This document shows positions 47,539 to 59,500 of a DNA stretch of 64,000 bases, in pieces. Each line of letters starts with the position of its first letter. Positions within the stretch are counted from its first letter, which is position 1. The notes under the pieces were generated by a model, which saw only the letters and a program-made list of their open reading frames with translations, searched no databases and was not told where the DNA came from. Made by a program: the position numbers and the translations under genes. Source of the DNA: Glandiceps talaboti (Eukaryota; Hemichordata; Enteropneusta; Spengelidae). The stretch covers positions 15,375,012 through 15,439,011 of the forward strand of contig NC_135564.1 in assembly GCF_964340395.1 (NCBI RefSeq). The letters are read 5' to 3'.

Positions 47539-50500
47539 CTACAAACAGAGACAAATAAATTGATATTCATATCATACCTACACTGCTCCCATATATACCG
47601 TATCAGTGTTCTCCACAGTTGAACACAATATTAAGATGGTGGCTAATTTGCATAACTATTAGCATATTGATTTGCATATATTTACATAAATGTGAAAGCC
47701 GTATATCATACACTAGCTACTCAAATGATCCAGCACATTTTACTTTACTTGTAGAATTGTAATAGCAGGGCCTGGGCTGCTTGCTGTCCTTAGCTACTTG
47801 TAGTTTAGCAGTAAAATGTTCATAAATATTTCTACGAATACACATTGCTTCAAAATTCTTCCTGAGATCATGGCACATCAAAGTTCTGGTATGGAAATTT
47901 AAAGGGATGGGAACAACATTTAATGGGGCGGGGCAGGCCACCCCTTTTAAAAGGGCCCCTGGAGAACACTGCTGTATTATCGAGAATAGAAGAATGATAA
48001 AGCCATACCAAATATGTTGAAAGTCAGACGTCCTTATCAATACTGGTATAAAGCTGTATGAAAGTACATATTTGCAAAAGAGAGGGCCAATGTCGGATTA
48101 CGATTCAAATTTGGTGAAAAAAAGTTGACTGGCAGAGTTTCAGAAAAAGTTGGTGCTGACATAAAGAATGATCCTCTGTAATAATAATGAGCTTCACTTA
48201 TCATCTGCACATTGGGGCAAAATAATTAATATAACTTTTATTGCCATTTGCATAAAATGCATTGGAAATTGACTTTCCATGTGCACTCATAAAAAGAGGT
48301 GAATAAGATTGAAAACTAAAGATTGGAAAGAAAACAACAATTGAATAAAACATGGAAAGAAAATACAAGTATGTAATCCTTATATGGCTCCTTTGATGAT
48401 AGTGCCACTATCATCAAAGGAGCCATATAAGGATTAGTGGTAATCCAAGTCTGGGCACAGTAATCAAAACTGATGTTTCACTTCCACATTCTCACATTAG
48501 TGCTATCCTTTCAGTGTTACCATGTGGACAGGATAGGATCATGCTTTCGTTCTTATTAACCAACTTGCAAAATTTTGTTATTAAGGACACTGCTATTCTA
48601 TTATTTTCCCCATGGAGTTAACACACGTTTAGTGGTCATTTTAAAGTATAATATGGATATGCTGTAGCCCATTTTTTTTTCTAGCAAAACCAATCACATA
48701 TTCACTCCTTATTTCATCGTTTAATGGAAAATGGGTTGGATCTTTCTTCTACAAAGTACTTGTAACAGCAAAATTTATGCAAGTTCTAGTGCAGCTACAA
48801 ATTGTACTAGTATAAAGAAATTGATGTTCATTTGACAAATTGAGGGCGCTCTTTTGGAGTGGAACAAGGACAGATGGCAATGGTCATTGTGTGACTTCAG
48901 TCTTCAGTGCTGCCACCTGTGTTGGTAGTAGTAAGCAAGGTTACAGCGAGACCAAGAAAAATAAATAGCTTAATTGACAATGGTTTATGTCTGTCTGTGC
49001 TGCCCAAGAATGGAAATACAACTAAAACTTTGACCATACTATAATGTCAGTCAATTGGTGATGGAAATTAATTAGATCTTGATGGAACACGAACCGAGTA
49101 CAATATCAGTAACATTTGTTTACTGACTGAAGTACATATACATGCATTCAGGGACCACATAACATCCAAGTGAAATTTACCAAATTGTCCTAGACAATGA
49201 CCATACATGGGAGAAAATACTTGCAGCAGCACTTGCAAACTTACCAGCGACTACTGCAGTAGCTGCAGCTGGTGCTGCAGAAGGAGCACCATCTGCCTGA
49301 TTTTCAAGCAGCTTCTTGTGACGATCTTGCAAGTATACGATGGCTCGGCTCAGTTCATCTGCTGTCAATTGCTTTCCATCAGCCAGTAAACATAACAATT
49401 GTGGGATCGTTAATTCGACTTGAGTCATGGCCAGGGTGGAGGCTGAACTTTTCTCACGAAGGTTTTGCATGTAACGTTCGAAGTTACGCGCTATGAGACC
49501 CATAGCATCGTCCAACGGCATATTCCTATGTTCTGATACAAAAAATTGGCAAAGAAAAGGGGTTAAGAGAAAGACAGTTATGAAGTTCTCTCCTTTGAGT
49601 CCTTGTGTCAAGAATTTGATTTGAGAACATTGTCCGATATCTGCACTCAAAATAAAAAGTAACACGGACATCAATTCACATACATGTACCTGCGGCAGAA
49701 ATCACAAACATGAATTTATTCAAATAACACTGAAGTGGTGCATTTGAGATATCACATGTACAGAGATAATTTGTACATATGTGAGTTAGTTCTGTCAAAA
49801 CGACATCTGATGCACAACGACAAATGACTCAGACAACGATAATAATATATTAGTGGTCTGAGCACACATCCGAATTTCGAAAGTTATGTTAACAATACAA
49901 GACACCATCCAATTAAACATGATGTATGGCTTTTCTTCAAAATCACGATATTCAAATTGTATGATGCGCAACACGATATTATAGTGGTATTCAAATATGT
50001 GTATCCAAGATACTTATCTGAACGGTATTTTTGTAGATATACAATATTCTAATTTTAAGATACAAAAGTAAGTCAAAATACACTGTCACCCGATAACACA
50101 ATAAACATATACATTTTATTTGTAAATTGGTTTAATTGTGTAGACGCCACACGATGAACATTAGTTGATAGTATATCCTAGTACAATTCTCAACGATCTC
50201 GTAGACTGGCGATAACCACACGGTGTGATGTAAAACATGGTCACGTGATAAACAATTGTCAGATATACAATGTATATACAAATATGAAGATGCAACACGA
50301 TGAACATTAGTTGATCTGAACGTTCTCGTAGACTTGCGATAATCACAATGTCACATGGTTCGATGTAAAACATGGTGACGCGATACACGATTTATACAAA
50401 TATGAAGACGGCACTCAATGAACAATACCTTTAGCTGTATATCCTACATTTGAGGCTACAAATCGAAATAATTTTGTAGACTTGCGATAAAACATGGTTT

Positions 50501-53500
50501 TATTTTACACGGACGCCGCGTGAAAAGCGAGTTGTAAAGATGAACCACGGAGACGCAACACAATAAATAGATGATACTCGCGAAAACTCATAAGGTTCTC
50601 TATCACGAAAATGGTTATTATGTTTTAAAACACAAAACACTTAATCGCGATAAGAAATGGACATAACTGTCAATGCTTCATGATAAACGACAGTTGATTT
50701 GCGCATTCTCACAACAAATCATTGTTTCTATAACCATACGATGATTAAGTCTTGTGATATAAAACAGTCATATGCAGCAAGGATGGTATATATATATATG
50801 TACATGTAGATACTACATTAATATACGATAGTTTATATGTACATCCTCGCTACAAATACAATAACTTCACAATACTTTGTGATACAAAACATAGCACTTT
50901 ATGACAAAAGATTATAGTGAATATGTGTATCACCAATACAATACGCCATATTCCGGTTATGAGCGAGATAAAAGATTTTATGGTTTGGTCACAAGAACGC
51001 TTCTTGCAAGTTATGATGATGGGGCACGAAGTGAGGGTCAGAATAGAATATTTTAGTGGAAAGAAGACAGCAGACCATTAGTTTTCCATGTTGCCCTTGC
51101 TGTACGGTTACATGTATATTAGCAACTACCGATGTACTGATATTCAACACATTCCTTATCACAGCTGTAGTGTAATACTCTTTTAAGAATGCTTGGAGTC
51201 TTGTACCACATTTTGTTAGTGGCTCCGTGTAGGCCATACGATCAGCGTCCCCGACCAAACTATGGCCCTGACTTAGCCAAATGCAGGGCACCCTTTGCGA
51301 TCATTACCGGATATTTGGTAACTGTGATATGGTGTTTCTGATGGTTATGATACCAAAGTCACGTAACTGTTCTGAAAACGGGTAGAAGAATTGTGTGTGC
51401 ATTTCTGGCCAAAAACCAAGAAATTAACAAAACTGTATAGCTAAAATGCAGTTTTTGTTTACAACATACATTGGAAGAGTGTCAAAATTTACCATTTTGG
51501 GTTAATAAATTATGAGCTGCCAACCATCTGCAATATTACACCGAAATGTTTTATACTACAGTTCCAGTATAAAACATGTAGTCATATCAGAATGGATGGC
51601 AACAAATGTGTGCTTCTCTGAGATACAAATACAAATATAGTATATGTAAATGTACACTAACACAAAAGAAGTGTTTCCAGAAATGAGTCTACACAAATGT
51701 ACTGTGATGTGAAATGTTGTAGTTTTACGTTGAAAGATGATTAATGAATAATGTGCAACTCAATCATTAATCATTAAGTTGCGATTACCGAGATAAAACA
51801 CAGAAATATAGTAAGAGTAGACAAGTTGAGAAAAGTTTTAATGAAGAGTTATTTCTCAATACGAGAGTCTTGAGGATCAAAATAGTAGGTTGACTTACTC
51901 TTGCGCACCTAAAAAACTACATACATGTAGCAATTGTGGCAGAAGTCATGGAGAAATTGAAATGGCTGTTATTTTTATGATGTACCTAGATGATAAAGTT
52001 CTACATGTAGTTCAGTAAAAGATATTTTGTAGCTAATGTGTGCATCTCACACATAAAATGATAAACATACACAAAGATAATATTTCATGAAAGTATGTGA
52101 ATGCTAGCATACAAAGCATCTTGTATGTACATCACAATCTTTGGGCGATAACTAAGCCCACTTTGTGATTTTGAAGACACTAACATACTCACGTTTCTGT
52201 GAACAAATGGAAGTTTTACATACACTTTATCTTACGAAACATACTGCTGCGAAAAAGTATCACACGCACGGGTCTGCGACAAAATGGATGTTCATTAAAA
52301 GTTTGACAGTTTGATATGCCTTTTTTGAAGAAAACACATGGCTGGAAGAAGGTAACATACTAGTGTAGTCTGTCGCGAAATGAAAGGTTTTGTTGTTGTC
52401 AGTTTTCAATATGTGTTTTATTATGATACAAAAACACGCGTCTTGGTGATTCTGAAGCTATCAAAACACGCCACCTGAAGATACAAATATAGTTTTTTAC
52501 ATACACACATTTCTGAGACAAAATGTAGGTTTTGTAGTTAAACATACATGGATTTGTTGGTTTCTTGATACAGTTAGGTGCAATCAAACTTGCAATGACA
52601 GTAACATAATTGAATATCACTATCACAATATGCAAGATGTTATTACGCATTTCTTATACAAAACATGAAATTACACGGTATTAAGTTGTCGGGGAAAAAC
52701 ATGCGACTTGACTACATACACGCTGTATCATGGCAGAAAATAGTAACACGGATGTGTATCTGCAATTAATGTATGCAGTTTATGTACTTATGTTTATGTT
52801 AACGATACGAAATACACAGCCACACAAGCGATGGATGCACAATTGTGCATCTTTGGTAAAAAGGTTAGAATATCTGCAGTTAATGACCTTTATGAAACAA
52901 AACGCGTCTCCTTAAACATGTTCAGCAGGTCGGCAAAGCATAGTAAATATAAGTTCTTAAACCACAATCAAGGCTTCTTAATAATCTTATTACTTATGAG
53001 TAACACTTTGCCTGTTCAGGTCGACAGGCTCCATCAAACTGTCTGCTTGTTTACCACTAGGCGACGTAGTGGCAATGACATGTGTCTACATCATGGCACA
53101 ATTAAATAGCTCAAACACTTGGCGTTAATGGAGTTACCATTAGATTATAAACACTATAATTAAGAGGAGACAAACAGTAACGAAATGTATGTCTCTCCAC
53201 ATACAAGGAATGGGGTTTCAATCACATCTGCTACTTTACGTTCTGCATTATGATATATGCACACTTGATAAAGATAGACTCATTTCAACTCTAGAACTCT
53301 GCGAAGACCCGTTTTGAATCTCAGGCTGTTCTCCTGACGAAAATAACAACGGTGCTAAACCTTCGCATAACTCTGACATGTCCTCTTGATAACAAAATCA
53401 CATTCCGAACACTCCATTTTCTGTAAAAACCATAACATCATAGCCACCAAACGCAACAAAGTCCTCTCCTCTAAGTCTCCAACTGGCAACTACAGAGGGT

Positions 53501-56500
53501 ATGACTGGTCTGAGTTCTAGTCTGATGCTAGGGAGAACACTGGTATAAATCTGAGCGATTCCACGAATTTACGATAATCTTGTTTTATGATGTAAACAAG
53601 TCACGCAATAAAGAACTGTAGAAACTCACGAGAAATTCCAATGTTTCTAGTCTTTAATAATCACGTTTTTAGGTACAAGAGTCACGCAATATACAATAGT
53701 TGTAAATATGTGCAATAATACTTCAATGTACTACAACAATAGTTGATTTGTACATCTGTGCTACAAATATTGTTGATGCTTAAAAAATTTGATTGATAGC
53801 CACGTTTTGATGCAAAAAGAGTCACCCGACAAACAAGTTTCATTCAATGCACAAATATGCAGAAGTAGCACGATAGATGATAGATGGTATGTACATCCTC
53901 ACGACAAATCTGAATGATCACAGTCTTACGATAATCATGTTTTACGGCGTCAAACAGTCACACAATAAACAATGGTCATAAATGTGTACAATAATGCTGA
54001 TGCAACACAAAAGGTAAAGGATAGCTGATATGTACACCCTGGCTGAATCTAGATCATTCTAAAAAACTTACGATAATCACATATTGATGTCAACAGTCAC
54101 GCGATAAACGAACATCGTACATGCATACGCATAAAATGCAAACATGATAAACGATAATGGATATGGCATATGCACATTTCGCTACAAATCTGGATGTTCT
54201 ACCGATATATCCTCATAATAATATGGTGTTACAAAAATGCAACCACGTGAAGGTGTCTCTTGGCAGTAACTAGTATCTCGGAACTCCAGTTAATAATGTC
54301 TGAAGAAAATAGCTTGTACTTGCTGCAGAAAACGTGTGTTGCAAAACTTACATACAATGTATATAACAGTTTTTCAATACATAGTTTGCTTGCTGCGAGG
54401 TTAAAGAACAAATTGTCTTTCAGATATGATGTATTGGGGTTGTTCCTGTGACTACAATTGAAGAATGCGGAGGCATACCAGAAATTAGAAAACAGTGACA
54501 AACATGGCATGTGTTAGACTGTTTATACAGGCATCAATATAACAAATGTGTACAAATACTGTGTTGAGAATGCTGCAGTTCACAATGCTGAAACTGACGA
54601 CATTTTTAAAACTGAGAAAATGGAACGCGAATGATATTTGAATAGGAACTTGTTGTTCACGGTAACAAGTTTTCAGAAAACGGTAACAATATTTTTAATG
54701 GCATTGATGTCAGCAGACGTAGGACATCAAAGTTGTATAATGTAATGATACCGAAATGAAGAACAACGCGTAATCGCGATATGATTGGTCAAATTCAAAT
54801 GTATGATGGATTTAAAATCATTGTTATAGTCCTGACGGCTCACATGATCCAAATCAGATACTTGTTACTGTAGCAAATTCCTTACTTTTTCATGGAGGAA
54901 AAATCTACATGTATACTGCATAAACAGTTCAAACACAACAGACTGGTGAACTTATACATTGTATCAAACCTCATTTTGATACTGTGAGATCAAGATCATG
55001 GAGTAGTTTCAGAAGGAAGGTTAGACTGTTAATAAAAGTAAGAAATTGTTAAGCTGAAATAAAAGACGAACATCATGGTGATAATCCTAAATAGTTCCAC
55101 TTTTCAACATAGACAGGAGGTAGTAGTTTGTCAGCTTGCTTGAGCAATGTTATATTTCCATAAATGTCAGTAACACACACTCGCACACACACACACGCAC
55201 GCACGCATGCACACACACACACACGGATGAAAATATATACACTGACAATATGACAAACAAACACATTTCTACAAGACCCACACAAAATAAAGAGATGATA
55301 TACACACAATCAGTATTGTTAACATCACATGTATGAAAGCAATCTAACTGTACACTGAGTTTACACACACATCCAGACAGCATTTCTTACCCTGTGGTGT
55401 TCCGTGAAGTATGTTGAGTGTGACTGATCTGTGCATGGAGTGTTGACTGGTAATAATGATGGCATACAGTACACCACGTCTTGACACATCATCTAAGGCT
55501 TGGGCTAGTGAAATATCTGCTCCAAGGTAAGTCGCATCAACAATCAATCCCAGCTGCTTCAAGTGCCTCTCCACTACCTCAGCATATTCTCTACAAATAA
55601 GACATAGTGTAACACCCACATTATGGATTATGTTGCAACATTTGTATTTTCCATACTTTGTAAAATATTTCTTTTTATTAATATAGTAAGTTGTATGTAT
55701 TGAAACGACAAACCCACTACAGAACCATGCAAAATGTAACGTGTCCTACAATTTGAAAACCGAAAGACAATTGTCTCACTCAAATTGGTGTACGGCATCC
55801 ACCACCCCACAATGTAGAAGAATATATTCTGAAACTGTGACTTGAGGGGTAGAAAGACGTCAATGAATTTTTGCTGATGTTCATTACAATTAATATAACT
55901 CAATATCTAACATTTCTGAAACAGTTGCCATCAAATATCTGACAAATGTGTTAAAAGAGCATTTTTGTAAAGGGGAAAGTAACTTGTATTATGTGCATAC
56001 ACTTGCACCATCTGAAATTTTTCAGACACTGGATATGCTAGTTCAGCATTCAAATAGCCATGAGTAGTAGATTCCTTCCAGCAACTGCTAAAACAGCTGT
56101 TTTAAACTGTCCTCTGTACCATTTACAGTCTGTGATCACTATGGCAACTGCAATCATACTTCCTAATGTATTCTATCTTTATGGGATTATTTTACCATTC
56201 TACAATGCAGGTAGTTTTTTGTTTTAGTTGTGATTTCGTCTGTGTGAACTGTCGACATTTCCCCTAGTGGGTTGAATAAAGTGTTTCAATGACTCACCTT
56301 TGTTGAGTATTGACCACAATAATTTCACAGTCAATTGGTCTCTGGACAGCACTAGCAGGAGGAGCAGCAGCAGCAACAGGAGGAGGGGGTAGTGGTTCTG
56401 CTGGTTCAGGGTAATCACGGAATGGACGAGCATAAGGATCTCTTTCTCTTTCCCTTTCTCCAAGCCTCTCCCGGTCTCTATCCCTTTCACGCTCTCTTTC

Positions 56501-59500
56501 TCTCAATTCATAGCTGTCTCGTCTGTAATAAGGATCCCTGTTTTTAAAACAACACCACAATGGTCCTTTGAATGCACAGAACATTTACATATGTGTGGGC
56601 AGAACACACAAAATAAAAGGAAGAACACCTGCCAACTTCTTATCACGAGCAGGTCTCTGACGGATAACTAAGGTAGCGTATGATGACACCTGTTTGTCAA
56701 CAATAGCCCTGCAAGGTACCAACTTATCTTGATCAGAGAGGGATCCAAAATGTAGCAAATTCACTGGCGAGAATTGACTTGTCCTCTTGAAAATTACTGA
56801 AATGACTTATGACATTTTATGGTCGGCTCTTTTTAGACCGAGTGAACTATGGAATAGTAGAAAGACAGCTGGGCATGAAAACGTCTGAAGTATGATTCTA
56901 GATGAGACCAAGGGGCTGGCTTCATCTTCCTGCTTTTAAGACGTTATGGGAATTTGTCATTCCAGATTACTATACATGTTTTATCAAAACAGTTTCAAAC
57001 CCAGTAATACCATCATCGCCACAACAAGGCAGCTGAAGGTTTTTCAATTCTAGAGTTTACACAAACCTAGCGTCAAACTTAGCTGATTGGAATGAACGAA
57101 GGAAGTAAATAATGCTGGAAAAACCGAGTGTGGCCCCCACAAACCGATTTCAGTGGTGTCAGAACTTCACCACAAGTGGACCCAGGACTTGTAAAACCAG
57201 AAACATAGAATATTGGGCCTGGTGACGGTTGAGGTAATTTTTGTAGTAAATGAAAATATTTGGAGAATAGCTTTCATATAGTACACCAAATGGGAGATCA
57301 GAAATGACAATTTATACAAAAGGGCTTAGCCAACTTTGTTACTCTGCTCTGATAGAACTCCATTTCATAACATTTACTGAATGAAACCTTTTCATGGGTA
57401 AATAGCCTTCCTTTCACCTCATCCATAATTTACCTATAAGGGTCATCTCGTTCATCTCTGTATCTTTCATCTCTTCTTTCACGGTAGTAATCATCAGGAA
57501 CTCTTTCACGACGTGGGTATGGGTCACGGCGATCATATGGATCATCAACAAACCTTTCTGCACGCCTACAAGTGTGAAAGACAAAACAATGTTTGGTTAC
57601 TAACATTCTAATTATACTACATATACACGAAGCAGTTTCATTTGAACATATACAATACACAGTGAAGTGTTTCTAGCCAAGCAATAATTAGTATGATGGA
57701 TTGGGCCTACTGAGGCAGCTAAGCAAAGCCTGAGCGAAACATCTTGGCCAGAAACACTTTACTGTTTATTGTATACTGTATCTACATAAACAATTTTTAT
57801 ACTTGGACAAGATTTCACAAAACATTACAAGGTATATATGTTACATACCTTAGAGGTGGCTCTTCTCTTCTATATCGGTCATCATAGGGATCTCCCCTTA
57901 CAGGTACATGTACAGGAGACCGATCACGTGGTGACCTTCTACCGTCTCTATCGTAACCCCTTTCATAGGCATCAAAACGATCATAATCTCTGCATACAAG
58001 AATAGAATGTGCTATTAGCATCTACGCTGAGGATTTACAGTGCGTCCAATTGGAGTATGAATGATGTACTACTGCAACATATTCATACATACCATTGTAA
58101 CCAAAGTAAGTTTGTGTCTTGTGCAAAACTTAGTAGTGTCAGATCAAGGGAATATTGCAATTGTGCTTATCATACTAAAATAACAAATCTAAAATGTGGC
58201 ATCTCTTTAAGGACGATGCAAAATACCGCACAAGCTCAACAAATGATCAGCATTCATTTCGGTCACACACCCCCCCCCCCCCCCCACACCCTACCTAAAC
58301 GAACATTGACAAAAGCAACATCAAACATTTACATATGTATACTATGATGAAAACTGTAGCAGTCACACCACTATGATTGATGTAATGTAAAAACATTATT
58401 GTAAACACATTAAAGTCCACCAGAAACCCAGCACCATATCTCACGTTAGAAGTAAATTGTTATCAATTTATTAACATCTCAGTAGTAAATACAAAAGCTG
58501 TTATCATTGAAGGAGTGAAGGTTTTCCGTCGAAATGTGGTTAGAAGTACCAAAATGAAGTTCAGCAATCGCAATGACACCGGAACCCCTCTCCCTAAAGG
58601 AACGAATTTTGCTTATTGAGCTTGTGTGACATTGTGTGATCGATCGTCCCTTACAGTTATCAAGGTTTATTGTTGTTAGACATCACTCTGTTTCTGTTGG
58701 GCTGTATTTTTAGCGATAATGTCACCCAATAGACAGGGTTTATTTCCAACAATAAATAACTGTACGTCCATCCACCAGCATTATCAAATTAAAACTGCTA
58801 TTCAATTTTGCCTCTGTGCAGGCAATGTCATTACTACTAAATCGATGTCAATGCATGATCAGAACAAGTTCAGCAATGTACAATGTATGTTGCAGTACTT
58901 CGAAAGAAAGCACTGTAATGCTAGGTAAAACTTCAGACACACACTAAAATGCAAAGTCCATTACAGTATCATACCTTAGTCTGCTACTTTCCCTACTGCC
59001 TCTGTCGCGTTCACGCTCTCTATCCATATTTCCTCTGTTAGGTGGGTCTCCTTTTTTGCGTTCACCAGCAAGATTGCAGTCTAGAAAGGTTAAAGGACAA
59101 GTCGTTAGAAAGTAACGCGAGTGATAAATTATGCTCTACAAAAACTCCATACATGTCAAATCCAAATTGTAGTTTGGATATATCAGAACCATAAAGAATT
59201 TTAGAAAATACTGGCATTTGTACTATATGTAGTATAATGAATGAGTACAGTTTATGCCTTGAAATAACACAATGATACTTTACTACACATCTAATTTCTG
59301 ATAACAGGAAATACTGACATTTGTATTATGCAATAGTTTAAGCGTTAAAATTACACAATGACCTCATGTATCTAATATTCTTCCAGCCGAGGGTGGGTTG
59401 TGTGTTTGTCCATAATAAAGAGATAAACAGGAATATTTCGATTAAAAGAAATATTGATATTTCTACTTTGTGTACTACTGTAGTATAACGAGCAAAGTTT

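Larger units (their letters stand above)
49533..55390 (-). other. NCOA5: NCOA5 intron 7 (5.9 kb), filled with diverged tandem repeats
   Basis: Largest intron of the gene. Besides the diverged repeat blocks at about 49790-50950 and 53550-54240, it holds a (CA)n microsatellite near 55173-55224. The remaining parts (51-53.5 kb, 54.3-55.1 kb) show no exon or clear element. Confidence 0.8.
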
